Below, piece after piece: positions 53,162 through 62,687 of a stretch of DNA of 64,000 bases. The position numbers were made by a program, and so were the translations under genes. Each line of letters opens with the position of its first letter. Within the stretch, counting starts at the first letter, position 1. Under the pieces are notes generated by a model. It had not been told where the DNA came from, ran no database searches, and saw nothing but the letters and a program-made list of their open reading frames with translations. The DNA is taken from NCBI GenBank assembly GCA_964547995.1, contig CAZJRB010000015.1, forward strand, positions 31,617-95,616, read 5' to 3'. Source of the DNA: CAZJRB01 sp964547995 (lineage in GTDB: Bacteria; Planctomycetota; Planctomycetia; Pirellulales; Thermoguttaceae).

Positions 53162-54386
53162 GCATACCCTCGGAAACGGCCTCTGTGTCGTCGCCGAGTG
53201 CAACGGCGAGGCCCACTCGATCGCGTTGGGGTTCTTCGTCCAGACCGGCTCGCGCGACGAAACCGACGAGGTGGCCGGCGTGAGCCACTTTCTCGAACAC
53301 ATGACGTTCAAGGGCACGCCCACCCGCTCGGCCGACGACGTGAACCGCGAGTTCGACGAAATGGGCGCCCATCACAACGCCGGAACCAGCGAGGAGAACA
53401 CCGTCTACTACGCGGCCGCACTGCCCGAGTACCAGGACCCGATCGTCGAGCTGCTCGGCGACATCCTCCGCCCCTCCCTGCGCGAGGACGACTTCGACAC
53501 GGAGAAACAGGTCGTCATCGAAGAGATCCGGATGTACGAGGACCAGCCGCCGTTCGGGGCCGACGAGAAGTGCCGCGCGGCCTTCTTCGGCTCCCACCCG
53601 CTCGGGCGAAGCATCCTGGGCACCGTCGAGAGCATCACGGACCTGTCGGTCGAGGCGATGCGCGGGTATATCGAGCACCGCTACAGCCCGGGCAACGTCG
53701 CGCTGGTGGCGTGCGGCCGGGTCGATTTCGACGCCCTGGTCGCCGCCGCCGAGCGGGCGGCCGGACACTGGGAACCGTTCGAGGCGGGGAGGACTCCCGC
53801 CGAGCCGTCGCCGCGGACGGGGTTCGGCATCATCGAGAAGGAGACCGCCACGCAGCAGTATGCTCTCTCGCTGTCGCCTGCCCCGAGTTCCCAGGATGAA
53901 CTCCGCTTCGCGGCCAAGCTGCTGGCCAACGTCCTGGGCGACGATTGGGGTAGCCGGCTCTACTGGGAGTTGATCGACCCCGGCCTGGCGGAGCACGCCG
54001 GTTTGAGCCATGCCGAGCACCTCGATGCCGGGATGATGGTCGCCTTTATGAGTTGCCGCCCGGAACTGGCCGCCGAAAACCTTCAGCGGATTCTCGACCT
54101 CTTCCGAAACGCGGAAAACGACGGCATCACCGCCGCCGAGCTGGACCAGGCCAAGAGCAAGGTCCGCTCGCGGATCGTGCTTTCGAGCGAGCGTCCCCGG
54201 GGCCGGTTGTTTTCGGTCGGCAGCGACTGGGTCTATCGGCGCGAGTACATGAGCGTCCGCGACGACCTGGACGTGCTGGCGGCCGTTTCGCTCGACGACC
54301 TGGCGGCGGTCATGTCACAGTACCCGCTCAGCCGCAACACGACGCTGTCGATCGGCCCGCTGGCCGAGCTGGCGGCGCCCCGATGA
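53148..54386 (+). CDS. M16 family zinc peptidase, catalytic subunit
   Basis: 412 aa from ATG 53148, overlapping the previous gene by 14 nt. Zinc motif HFLEH (SHFLEHMTFKGT) and the distal Glu in EEIRMYEDQPP are intact. Processing peptidase-like, probably cleaving small peptides in the cytoplasm or periplasm; no signal peptide is evident. Pairs with the upstream inactive subunit. Confidence 0.92.
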   Translation: MEFCEHTLGNGLCVVAECNGEAHSIALGFFVQTGSRDETDEVAGVSHFLEHMTFKGTPTRSADDVNREFDEMGAHHNAGTSEENTVYYAAALPEYQDPIVELLGDILRPSLREDDFDTEKQVVIEEIRMYEDQPPFGADEKCRAAFFGSHPLGRSILGTVESITDLSVEAMRGYIEHRYSPGNVALVACGRVDFDALVAAAERAAGHWEPFEAGRTPAEPSPRTGFGIIEKETATQQYALSLSPAPSSQDELRFAAKLLANVLGDDWGSRLYWELIDPGLAEHAGLSHAEHLDAGMMVAFMSCRPELAAENLQRILDLFRNAENDGITAAELDQAKSKVRSRIVLSSERPRGRLFSVGSDWVYRREYMSVRDDLDVLAAVSLDDLAAVMSQYPLSRNTTLSIGPLAELAAPR

Positions 54387-54481
54387 GGAGCGTCCGAGGA
54401 CGGCTACCCAAAGGCCACCCGGGACTTTTCCTCGCCTGTTGCGAGTTGTATACTATGGGTAGACAGGTGGAGGTTCTGGAA

Positions 54482-54754
54482 ATGCGAGTGAGTATCCTGG
54501 CTGCCAACGGGCGGCCTTTGGCCGAAAAGGTTGAGGTGGTTCTGAAGGTCGTCGACCGCGGGCTTGGAGGTCGATTTGTGAGCGGATTCTTCGCCCGTCT
54601 TCCCGACGTTCCTTTCGAGAAAGGCGATAAGTTCCTGCTGTTGTTCCGCGATGAAGATGCCAAGCAATCGGGTGTCGACAATCTGTTCAAGGCGCTCGCG
54701 TTTCCCAAGGGCGAGATCGTTGACTTTCGTGCCTGTCCGCCCGACAAATGGTGA
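54482..54754 (+). CDS. Small hypothetical protein
   Basis: 90 aa from ATG 54482, with GGAGG eight bases upstream; this site favours it over ATG 54455. Mixed strand-helix pattern (MRVSILAANGRPL... GDKFLLLFRDED), no recognised domain. Confidence 0.6.
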   Translation: MRVSILAANGRPLAEKVEVVLKVVDRGLGGRFVSGFFARLPDVPFEKGDKFLLLFRDEDAKQSGVDNLFKALAFPKGEIVDFRACPPDKW

Positions 54755-54774
54755 CCGCCGTGGGCGGCCGATCC

Positions 54775-55716
54775 TTAGTGCAGGATTTCGCCCTTCGTCA
54801 CGTCGCCGGGAACGTCCAGCAACTGAATACTGGAAATAGTCTTCATGGTCTTGTGGTCGGCGAAGGTCCAGACGACTTCCTTGTCGCGGGTGACCTCGAT
54901 CAGGTGGGGCCCCTTGCCGAACTGGCCGTGCCCCAGCCAGTTCGTCATGACGGTGTTGCCGTTGGGCAACCGTTGCAGCCCGGTCATGAAGGCCAACCGG
55001 ATGCCGGGCAGCTCGTCCCGCTTGATCTGCCAGACGGTCTTGCCGTCGGGATCGACTTCAAACACCTGGGTCTGCTTCCCCTTGTCGCCGCAGGCGATCA
55101 GGGTGTTGCCGTTGGGCAACCGGATCGCGCTGTGCGGCCCGCCGGCGGCCGGGATCTCCATGACCTGCTTGCCGTCGGCGTCGTACTCGCGGACGTAGCC
55201 CGGGCCGTAGTGGGCCACCAGGTAGTGCCCGTTCTTCAGACGCCGGGCGTTTCGCATGAAGCCGTGGCCACCGTTCTTGCCTTTGGGCAGGAGCCGCACT
55301 TCCTTGACGACCTTCCCCTTGGAGTCGACCTCGACCAGCCGCCCGGAGTTGCACTCGCCGACGAAGGTGTTGCCGTTTTCGAGACGCTGGCAGGCGTAGA
55401 CTTCGCTGTCGCACTCGTACGAGAAGACGACTTTTTTGTCGCGGTTGACTTCCTTCACGCCCTTGCCCGAATTGAACAACAGGTTCCCGTTCGGCAGCAC
55501 CCAGATATCGTTGCTGTGGCGGGCCGGGTATTCGAACTCGACCTTGCCCTCGGGCGTGACGACGAAGATCTTCGATTGGCTGTAGTCGCTGCACGCGAAG
55601 GGATGCCCTTTTCCTTGCTGAACGGGCGGAGAAGATTTGGGGTCTTTCTGCTGGGCCGTTGCTTCGGGCGCCAGCAACATCAAAGTCAGAATCAGGCTGC
55701 TTGCGATCGTTTTCAT
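54775..55716 (-). CDS. Secreted beta-propeller protein
   Basis: 313 aa with signal peptide (LILTLMLLAPEATA). Repeated blades with the motif RLPNGNTLI, RLENGNTFVGE, WVLPNGNLLF (xLPNGNTL type), a PQQ/arylsulfotransferase-like propeller often found in planctomycete exported proteins. No catalytic residue was recognised. Confidence 0.78.
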   Translation of the reverse strand: MKTIASSLILTLMLLAPEATAQQKDPKSSPPVQQGKGHPFACSDYSQSKIFVVTPEGKVEFEYPARHSNDIWVLPNGNLLFNSGKGVKEVNRDKKVVFSYECDSEVYACQRLENGNTFVGECNSGRLVEVDSKGKVVKEVRLLPKGKNGGHGFMRNARRLKNGHYLVAHYGPGYVREYDADGKQVMEIPAAGGPHSAIRLPNGNTLIACGDKGKQTQVFEVDPDGKTVWQIKRDELPGIRLAFMTGLQRLPNGNTVMTNWLGHGQFGKGPHLIEVTRDKEVVWTFADHKTMKTISSIQLLDVPGDVTKGEILH

Positions 55717-55828
55717 GGGGGCGGGTCCTGGTTGAGGTGTGTGGAAGGGGTCGTAACAGGCGGTGTCATTATGGTTTGCCCGGCGACCATCGTCAATGGT
55801 GGGCATTTCGAGGCACTCGTCCGGCGCT

Positions 55829-55972
55829 TGTGTGGCACTGCTTGGCACAAGCAGTGTGGAGCGGTGGCAACCGTAGCCGTCCGTTTTCGGTTGGGCCAGT
55901 GGGCGGTTGCTTCGCGATGTGGATTCTGGTAGCATCGTACATCAACACTGCTTCTGACGAAGCAGTGCCACA
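55829..55972. repeat. Palindromic repeat pair (TGTGGCACTGCTT/AAGCAGTGCCACA)
   Basis: A hairpin near 55832 and another near 55946 face each other; the outer blocks (55832-55844, 55960-55972) are inverted copies. The gap 55717-56000 has no gene. Confidence 0.65.
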
Positions 55973-56000
55973 CTTTTCAATCACACGCGCCCGCGCGGCC

Positions 56001-56534
56001 ATGAGCGAAACACCGCAAGACGACCCGAACCCCAAACTCCGCTGGTATCAGTACCGCCTGTGGCATTTATTTGTGCTGACGCTTGTGGCGGCGGTTGTTG
56101 CCGCATTCATTTCCCGTTACTTCTTCCGACCCGATCCAATCACCCGAATCACGAGCTATTCTGAGTGGGAATCTGCAACCAGGAACAGCCGCTGCATTCT
56201 TTTTGTCGACTGTGAATGGAATGCCAACATTGTCTTATTTCGCCAACCGTTTGCCAAATTCGCAGAGTGGTGCGCTGCTACTTCGAACAATCGTCCTCTG
56301 ACCATGATGATCGATTCGGACGATACAACAAATGACGTTTGGAAAATCTGCCAAGATTTGTGGCGTGCGAACAACATTGCTCCCGGAGCGATGAAAACAT
56401 ACGGCGGTGCCGGACGTGTTGTTTGGATCGACCGTGGTCAGGTTGTCGATTACGCTTGGTGCACAGAGTTGATGGACGATGACGTTCGAGATATTGACAT
56501 CCTGAAAACACGTACGGCAAACGCCTTCGATTGA
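56001..56534 (+). CDS. Membrane-anchored thioredoxin-like protein
   Basis: 177 aa from ATG 56001. One membrane helix (LFVLTLVAAVVAAFISRYF) precedes a thioredoxin-like region (CILFVDCEW... MMIDSDDTTNDVWKIC), but no CxxC redox motif is present, so disulfide exchange is unlikely. Function unknown. Confidence 0.65.
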   Translation: MSETPQDDPNPKLRWYQYRLWHLFVLTLVAAVVAAFISRYFFRPDPITRITSYSEWESATRNSRCILFVDCEWNANIVLFRQPFAKFAEWCAATSNNRPLTMMIDSDDTTNDVWKICQDLWRANNIAPGAMKTYGGAGRVVWIDRGQVVDYAWCTELMDDDVRDIDILKTRTANAFD

Positions 56535-56546
56535 CTGGACTGCGCG

Positions 56547-57704
56547 ATGCGACTGATCCATACGGCAGACTGGCACTTGGGGCGCATCTTTCACGGCGTC
56601 CATCTCACCGAGGACCAGGGCTGGGTGCTCGATCAGCTCGTTAAACTCGTGGGGGAGAGCAAGGTCGATGCGGTCCTGGTGGCCGGGGATGTCTACGATC
56701 GGGCGGTGCCGCCGCCGGAGGCCGTCGGGCTCTTGGACGACGTGCTCTCGCGGCTGGTCCTCGACTGCAAGGTGCCGGTGGTCGTGATCGCCGGGAACCA
56801 CGACAGCCCCGAGCGGCTGGGGTTCGGCTCCCGGCTGATGGCCGGCGAAGGGCTCCATGTGGTCGGATCCTTGACAGCCGACCCGGCCGAGATCGTCTTG
56901 CAGGATGAGCACGGGCCGGTACACATCTACGCCCTGCCCTACGCGGAACCGGCGCTGGTGCGGGAACGGTTCGGCAGAGAAGACGTCCGCGATCACCAGG
57001 CGGCCGTGCAGGCGATGGTCGACGCGGTATCGGCCAAGCGGCCGTCGGGCGCCCGGTCGATCCTGATGGGCCATGCGTTCGTTGTCGGCGGCGAGGCGAG
57101 CGAATCGGAACGACCGTTGTCGGTCGGCGGGGCCGGAACGGTCGAGGCAGCGGTGTTGACCGGGTTCAACTACGCGGCCCTGGGGCACCTGCACTGCCCA
57201 CAGTCGGTTGCGGAGAAGGAAGATATTCAATACTCCGGCTCGCTGCTGAAGTATTCGTTTTCCGAAGCGGATCATGCCAAATCGGTCACGCTGGTCGATA
57301 TCGACGCCGAAGGCGGATGCAAGATCGAGCGGACCGCCTTGACCCCGCGGCGCAATGTCCGGGCGGTCGAGGGGCTGCTCGACGACGTGCTCAAGGGACC
57401 GCAAAACGGCGAGTCGCCCGACGACTACCTGCTGGTGACGCTGTTGGACCGGCAGCCGATCCTCGACGCGATCGGCAAGCTGCGGGCGGTCTACCCGAAC
57501 GTCCTCCAGATCGAACGGCCGCAGTTCGCAGCCGTCGGGGAGCCGCGCGCCGCCGCGGAGGATTACCGCCGCATGGGCGATGCCGAGCTTTTCGAGGCGT
57601 TTTTCAAGGAGGTCACCGGCGAACCGATCGACGACCCGCAGCGGGAGGCGTACGTCGCCATCGTCGAGGAACTGCACCGCCAGCAGCGGGAGGTGGCCGG
57701 GTGA
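56547..57704 (+). CDS. sbcD: Nuclease SbcCD subunit D
   Basis: 385 aa. Metallophosphoesterase motifs DWHLGR (D8/H10), GDVYDR, GNHDSP and further GHLHCP. SbcD is the Mre11-type nuclease that cuts hairpins and DNA ends with SbcC. Its stop codon overlaps the sbcC GTG (57701) by 3 nt. Confidence 0.95.
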   Translation: MRLIHTADWHLGRIFHGVHLTEDQGWVLDQLVKLVGESKVDAVLVAGDVYDRAVPPPEAVGLLDDVLSRLVLDCKVPVVVIAGNHDSPERLGFGSRLMAGEGLHVVGSLTADPAEIVLQDEHGPVHIYALPYAEPALVRERFGREDVRDHQAAVQAMVDAVSAKRPSGARSILMGHAFVVGGEASESERPLSVGGAGTVEAAVLTGFNYAALGHLHCPQSVAEKEDIQYSGSLLKYSFSEADHAKSVTLVDIDAEGGCKIERTALTPRRNVRAVEGLLDDVLKGPQNGESPDDYLLVTLLDRQPILDAIGKLRAVYPNVLQIERPQFAAVGEPRAAAEDYRRMGDAELFEAFFKEVTGEPIDDPQREAYVAIVEELHRQQREVAG

Positions 57705-60700
57705 GACCGATCAAGCTGACCCTCTGCGCGTTCGGGCCCTTCGCCGGGGAGCAGGTGCTCGACTTCCGCTTGCTGGGCGATCGGACGTTCTTCCTGATCC
57801 ACGGCCCGACCGGCTCGGGGAAGACCTCGCTGTTGGATGCCGTCTGCTTTGCCCTTTACGGCGAGACATCGGGCGGCGAACGGGACGGGCGGCAGATGCG
57901 CAGCGATCACGCCGGTGCGGCCCTGAAGACGGAAGTATCGTTCGAATTCGCGCTGGGCAGCGAGGTCTACTGTGTCACCCGAAATCCCGAATACGAGCGA
58001 CCCAAGAAACGCGGCACCGGAACCACGACGGAAAAAGGCAACGCGACGCTCTGGCAACGCACCGGTGCGGCGGAGGACGAGGAAGGCAAGGTGCTGGCGA
58101 CTCAATCAAAGAACGTTACGAAAAAGGTCGAAGAGTTAATCGGATTCCGGAGCGATGAGTTCCGCCAGGTGGTGGTCCTCCCGCAGGGGCAGTTTCGCCA
58201 ACTCCTGGTCGCCAAGTCACAGGATCGCGAGGAAATCCTCGAAACGCTTTTTCAAACGGAACAATACCGCCAGATTCAACAGGCGCTAAAGGAAGCTGCC
58301 AAGACGAGCAACCGAACCGCCGACACATTGAAGCAACGGAAAACCGTGATCCTGGAACAGGCGTCGGTCGAATCGGAGCAGGAGCTTTCCGGGCGGCGCG
58401 GGGAGCTGGCCTCCCGGCTGGAGGAACTCGACGCCGGGCTCAAGACGCTTCGCGAGGACGAGAGGGCCGCACAGGAGCGTTTCGGCAAGGCACGCGATAC
58501 GCTGGAGAAGATCAACGAGTGCAAGACGGCCCAGTCCGCTTTGGCCGGGCTGGAGGCCCGCAAGAAGGACGTCGAAGCCCGGCAGGCCGCCCTCGATCGG
58601 GCAAAAAAGGCCGGTGCCTTGCGCGACACCGAAGCACTGCTGAAAGAACGCGCCGGAAAGCTGGAAAAGGCCTCGCGGGACCTGAGCGATGCCGAAGAGA
58701 AGCTGGGGGAGGCGTCCCAGGCGAAGCAGACCGCCGCGGAGGCCCTGGCCGAAGAGCAGAAGCGGAACCCGCAGCGGGCCGAAGCCGCGCAGGAAATCAA
58801 CCGGCTCCAGGAGATGACCGGCCGGGTGGCGGAATTGGAGGGGGCCAAGAGGACCCTGGCGGAGTCGGACAAGAACGTCAAGGGGTTCGCCGAGCAGAGT
58901 CAGTGCGCGAAGGCTTCCCTGGAGAAGTGCTGCGAGAATCTCCGGGAGACCCGCGAGGCCTTGGACGCCGCCGAGGCGGTTGCCGTGCAGATCGACTCGC
59001 GCCGCGAGGCGGTCGCAAACACGCAGCGCTCGCTCGATCAGGCCGCCCGGCTCGCGGAACTCCGTGGGCGGCGCGACACGACACAGCGGGAACACGAAGG
59101 GGCCGACGCACGGCTGAAAGAGACCGAAAGCAATCTCTCGACGGCCCGGGCGGCATTGGGATCACTGCAATCGGCGTGGGAAGAGGGTCAGGCAGCGATC
59201 CTTGCGCGGCAGCTTGACCCCGGTTCGCCTTGCCCGGTCTGCGGTTCCACGGAGCACCCCTCGCCGGCGAGCTGCGACCACGAACTGCCCACCAGCGAGT
59301 CGCTCGAAGGGGCCCGCGGCCGGGTCGGCTCCCTTGAGAAACGGCGGGAAGAGGTTCGCGGCGAAGCGCAAAAACTGCGGGAGACCCTGATCCAACGCGA
59401 GTCGGAAGTCCGCGCCCTCGAAGAATCCCTCGGAGAGCTGCGGGACCAGGACCCCGCGGCCGTCGGCCAGCGCGTCACAGAAGCGAAGAAGCTGTTGGCA
59501 GAGGCTGAAGCCGCCGTCGGGCGGACGGACGAGTGCAGGAAGCAGATCGAGCAATTCACAAAGGACGAAGTGTGGGCGAAGGAACAGCTTGAGAAAGCAG
59601 AAACCTCGTTCCAGCGTGCGAAGACGGAATGCGAGAAGCAGGAGGCCGTCGTCCAGGAGAAGGCCAGCCACATTCCCGAGGCGCTCTGCGACACGACAGC
59701 CCTGGAGAAGGCCGTCACCGCGGCAAAGGATCACTCCGCACAACTGGAAGCCGCGATTGAGGAAGCCTATGAGAAGCGCAACGCCGCCGACAAGGAGTTC
59801 GCCGCCTGTGAAGCGGCCGTCCGGGAGGCCGGAAAGGCAAAAGCGAGTGCCGAAACGGAAGCGGCCGAGTCACGCGAGCAGTTCCTCCGCCGGTTGCAGG
59901 AGGCCCGTTTCGCCGACGATGCCGACTTTCAGGCCGCGAAAATGGAACCGCCGGAGCTGCGCGGGCTCGAAGAGGAAATCCAGGACTACTACGGGGAGCT
60001 AAAGGCCGCCGGCGACCGTGCCAAACGCGCACGCGAGGCCGCACAGGACCTCACGGCGCCCGACATTCGTGCCTTGAAGGAAGACCTCCGCGGGAAGAAG
60101 GACGCCCTGGAAAAGGGCGTCGGTGAGCACGTGGCGACCGGCGAGCGGCTGGCCGAGATCGATCGCCAGCTCAAGGAGATCGCTGCCACCTCGAAGAAGC
60201 TGAAGGCGGAAGAAGAACGCTACGGCACCGTGGGAAGGATCGCCGAGGTCGCCGGCGGGGCGAATCCCCATCGAATGACCTTCCAGCGGTTCGTGCTGGC
60301 CGCGCTGTTGGACGACGTTCTCCGGGAGGCATCTTGCCACTTCCGCCGGATGTGCCACGGGCGTTTCGAGTTGCAGCGAGTGCCACAAACAGCCGATCTT
60401 CGTTCCGCTGCCGGGTTGGATCTCCAGGTGTACGACACCTACACCGACACGAGCCGACCGGTCAGCACGCTTTCGGGCGGCGAGGGCTTCTTGGCGTCGC
60501 TGTCGCTGGCGATGGGGCTTGCCGCGGTCGTCGAGAGCTACGCCGGGGGGATCAAGCTCGACACGATCTTCGTCGACGAGGGATTCGGCGCCCTCGACCC
60601 CGAGTCGCTCGACCTTGCCCTGCGGACACTGGAGGACCTGCGGAGCGGAGGGCGGCTCGTCGGGATCGTTTCCCACGTGCCCGAACTCCGCGAGCAGATC

Positions 60701-60760
60701 GACGTGCGGCTTGAAGTGGTTACAGGGCGAAGCGGCAGCACGGCGCGCTTTGTGCAGTAG
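57701..60760 (+). CDS. sbcC: Nuclease SbcCD subunit C (Rad50-like ATPase)
   Basis: 1019 aa from GTG 57701. N-terminal Walker A GPTGSGKTS, long coiled coils on both sides of a zinc hook CPVCG (511-515), and a C-terminal ABC signature LSGGEGF with Walker B FVDEGFGALDPE. Full SMC-like architecture. It opens DNA ends and hairpins for SbcD. The 340 bp after its stop holds a palindrome and the DGR template. Confidence 0.95.
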   Translation: MRPIKLTLCAFGPFAGEQVLDFRLLGDRTFFLIHGPTGSGKTSLLDAVCFALYGETSGGERDGRQMRSDHAGAALKTEVSFEFALGSEVYCVTRNPEYERPKKRGTGTTTEKGNATLWQRTGAAEDEEGKVLATQSKNVTKKVEELIGFRSDEFRQVVVLPQGQFRQLLVAKSQDREEILETLFQTEQYRQIQQALKEAAKTSNRTADTLKQRKTVILEQASVESEQELSGRRGELASRLEELDAGLKTLREDERAAQERFGKARDTLEKINECKTAQSALAGLEARKKDVEARQAALDRAKKAGALRDTEALLKERAGKLEKASRDLSDAEEKLGEASQAKQTAAEALAEEQKRNPQRAEAAQEINRLQEMTGRVAELEGAKRTLAESDKNVKGFAEQSQCAKASLEKCCENLRETREALDAAEAVAVQIDSRREAVANTQRSLDQAARLAELRGRRDTTQREHEGADARLKETESNLSTARAALGSLQSAWEEGQAAILARQLDPGSPCPVCGSTEHPSPASCDHELPTSESLEGARGRVGSLEKRREEVRGEAQKLRETLIQRESEVRALEESLGELRDQDPAAVGQRVTEAKKLLAEAEAAVGRTDECRKQIEQFTKDEVWAKEQLEKAETSFQRAKTECEKQEAVVQEKASHIPEALCDTTALEKAVTAAKDHSAQLEAAIEEAYEKRNAADKEFAACEAAVREAGKAKASAETEAAESREQFLRRLQEARFADDADFQAAKMEPPELRGLEEEIQDYYGELKAAGDRAKRAREAAQDLTAPDIRALKEDLRGKKDALEKGVGEHVATGERLAEIDRQLKEIAATSKKLKAEEERYGTVGRIAEVAGGANPHRMTFQRFVLAALLDDVLREASCHFRRMCHGRFELQRVPQTADLRSAAGLDLQVYDTYTDTSRPVSTLSGGEGFLASLSLAMGLAAVVESYAGGIKLDTIFVDEGFGALDPESLDLALRTLEDLRSGGRLVGIVSHVPELREQIDVRLEVVTGRSGSTARFVQ

Positions 60761-60990
60761 CGGGAGCATTGGTAGGGTGGGACAAGCGCAGCGCCGGCCC
60801 ACCAGGAAGCTCCGATGGAGTAACGTTGCGCACGCGTTCCGATGGCGAGGTTGAAAACGCGCGGGCGGAGTCTTCGCCGCTTGGGCTACCAACCCCGCCC
60901 GTGCTTCTCGGGTTCGCCCCGGGCGGTGACTCGCACCGCTCGGGGACGGGACTTTGTCCTGTTCGGTGGATGCATCCGCTTTCCAGCGAG
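60761..60990. other. Gap between sbcC and the DGR template
   Basis: No gene. It contains GGTGGGACAAGCGCAGCGCC (60776-60795), a dispersed planctomycete-type palindrome half, and the sequence GGATGCATCC (60968-60977), which is also found just beyond VR1 and, in slightly changed form, beyond VR2, so the homology shared by template and targets extends a little past the aligned repeat. Confidence 0.5.
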
Positions 60991-61118
60991 CTAGGGCCAG
61001 CCGGAAACCCAGGTTGTTGTTCCGGTTGCCAGGGCTGTTGTTGTTACGAAACGCTGCCCGGCAGTTCCTCGGCGGGTTGTTCCAGCTTCCGCCGCGATTC
61101 ACGCGGTTCGAGCCTCCT
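60991..61118 (-). repeat. DGR template repeat (TR)
   Basis: 128 bp that align without gaps to VR1 (62873-63000). On the minus strand it reads in the target frame as RVNRGGSWNNPPRNCRAAF and then RNNNSPGNRNNN: the hot spots are AAC asparagine codons, which can be changed at adenines to many residues but never to stops. The 3' end TTTCCGGCTGGCCCTAG is shared with VR1, then one base differs (C in TR, T in VR1), a candidate IMH/IMH* boundary. The first 20 bp overlap the 3' end of the RT gene. Confidence 0.93.
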
Positions 61119-62118
61119 TCGGACAAAGCCCCATGTCTGCCAATACTCGTCGCCTGTATTCGACCGATTCCGCACGCCGCACAAATGCCACGAGCGATTG
61201 CACGTGACGCGCGGTCTCCGCTTCATCCCAGAACCCCGATTCCAGGTTCGCATGACACTGCCGCAATTTCCGGCGAAAGCGGTCGCGGCTTCGTCGTGCC
61301 AACCGCACCCGGCCCGGAAAAACACGATAACCGAGAAACGTCATCCCACGCGAACATTGATTCAAACAGACCGGCTTCAACTCCAGCGACAGTTCCCGCT
61401 TCAGGAACCTCCCTGCCTCCGTTCCGATACGGCGCAGTGCAACGCGGCTTTTCCCCCAGAACACCAGGTCGTCCATGTACCGCACATACCGCCGGCAACG
61501 AAGCACGTCCTTGACGAAGTGGTCCAAGAACCGCAGGTAATGGTTGGCGAAGAACTGGCTCGTCAGGTTTCCCAACGGCAACCCGTAGCCCGGCGTGCTG
61601 TGGTGCGAGTCGACGATCCCCGCGAACAGTTCCAGCACCGTGCGGTCCTTGAAACGCCGCCGAAGCAGCGAGTTGAGAACCCTGTGGTCGACCGAATCGA
61701 AATACCGGCGGACGTCCAGTTTCAAGTACCAGTGGCCAGCGCACGAAAAGTGAATCGCCCGGCGAATCGCCGCGTCGAGCCCTTTTCCCTTGCGGCACGC
61801 ATAGCTGTCGTGGATCTGGTACGACTCGAACACCGGCTCGGCAACGTTGATGATCGTGTGATGCGCCACCCGGTCTCGAAACGGCGCGGCGCAGATCAGC
61901 CGCTCCTTCGGATCGTGGATGTAGAACGTGTGATACGGCCCCCAGCGAACCGCTCCGGCAAGCAAGTCGTCGCGCAAGTGCCGGAGTTCGGCATCGAGGT
62001 TGGCCCCGAAACGCCGAACCGCCGCCCGGGTGCGTTTCCCCCGCGACGCCTTCCAAAACGCCAGCCGCAGGTTGTCGGCATCCGCGATCCGCTCAATGAG
62101 GTTCCCCGCCCGACGCAT
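61099..62118 (-). CDS. DGR reverse transcriptase
   Basis: 339 aa from ATG 62118. RT motifs in order: first catalytic Asp in KLDVRRYFDS (D135), the DGR-type motif 4 GLPLGNLTSQFFAN (about 179-192; LGNLTSQ in place of the QGxxxSP of group II introns), and YMDD (214-217). No maturase or endonuclease domain. With the accessory protein it copies the TR transcript with errors at adenines and the cDNA replaces the VR. Its start lies 26 nt inside the HRDC gene and its stop inside the TR. Confidence 0.95.
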   Translation of the reverse strand: MRRAGNLIERIADADNLRLAFWKASRGKRTRAAVRRFGANLDAELRHLRDDLLAGAVRWGPYHTFYIHDPKERLICAAPFRDRVAHHTIINVAEPVFESYQIHDSYACRKGKGLDAAIRRAIHFSCAGHWYLKLDVRRYFDSVDHRVLNSLLRRRFKDRTVLELFAGIVDSHHSTPGYGLPLGNLTSQFFANHYLRFLDHFVKDVLRCRRYVRYMDDLVFWGKSRVALRRIGTEAGRFLKRELSLELKPVCLNQCSRGMTFLGYRVFPGRVRLARRSRDRFRRKLRQCHANLESGFWDEAETARHVQSLVAFVRRAESVEYRRRVLADMGLCPKEARTA

Positions 62119-62587
62119 TCTTCTCTCCGCCTTCCGCCTGATCGAATTCCCGAATGACCGCCAAGAACGTCTCGCCGTACTTCTCCGCCTTCGCCTCGCC
62201 GAACCCGTCGATCTTCTTCAAATCCGCCGCCGTGGCCGACCGGGCCCTGGCCATTTCGGCCAGTTGTTCGTTCGTGGCGATGGCGTAGACGGGCACCGCC
62301 TCGGATGCCGCAAGCTCTTTCCGCACGTCCCGCAGTCGGGCGAACACGGCGAAATCCGCCTCCGACAGGACCTCCTTGTAATCGACCCGACGACGCCGGC
62401 CGCCCGTCTCATCCGATCCCGCCGAGCCGGGAAGGTGCTCGATGCAGAAGCACCAATAGGCCGCCGTGCCGCTTTGTACCAGCTCCCGTTGCACGGAGAC
62501 CGCACGGTGCGACCGCAGGAAACGGTTCAACTCCTCCTCAGCGTAAACGTCACCTGTAGCCGGAATCGACAAAATCTTGAATTGCAC
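62093..62587 (-). CDS. HRDC-domain accessory protein of the DGR
   Basis: 164 aa starting at GTG 62587, with GGAG eight bases upstream (the frame is open further upstream through a palindrome, which is not credible coding). N-terminal ~70 residues (VQFKILSIP...RFLRSHRAVSV...YWCFCIEHL) are the segment typical of RT-associated HRDC proteins; residues ~85-160 are an HRDC fold (FARLRDVRKELA, LKKIDGFGEAKAEKYG). HRDC domains bind nucleic acid. It stands between target and RT, where many DGRs carry avd, so it is the likely RT partner. Confidence 0.88.
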   Translation of the reverse strand: MQFKILSIPATGDVYAEEELNRFLRSHRAVSVQRELVQSGTAAYWCFCIEHLPGSAGSDETGGRRRRVDYKEVLSEADFAVFARLRDVRKELAASEAVPVYAIATNEQLAEMARARSATAADLKKIDGFGEAKAEKYGETFLAVIREFDQAEGGEKNASGGEPH

Positions 62588-62687
62588 CGGATTCTCCAGC
62601 TTGTCTATATTAACATCCCCGCAATTTGCACTGCGCTGGGGCTTCGCCCCAGACCCCACGGCGGCTGCGCCGCCTAACTCCTTTTCT

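Noticed and set aside
60991..61118. TR as a tRNA or small RNA gene because of GGTTCGA
   Set aside because: No cloverleaf can be drawn; repeat relation to VR1 explains the sequence.
59999..61126. Long minus-strand open frame over the end of sbcC reading through the TR
   Set aside because: Only its first ~45 codons (the TR in target frame) make sense; the rest is antisense to the well-supported sbcC gene.
61099..62118. Group II intron or retron RT
   Set aside because: Motif 4 is LGNLTSQ, no maturase/HNH domain, no intron ends or msr/msd; TR and VR fit a DGR.
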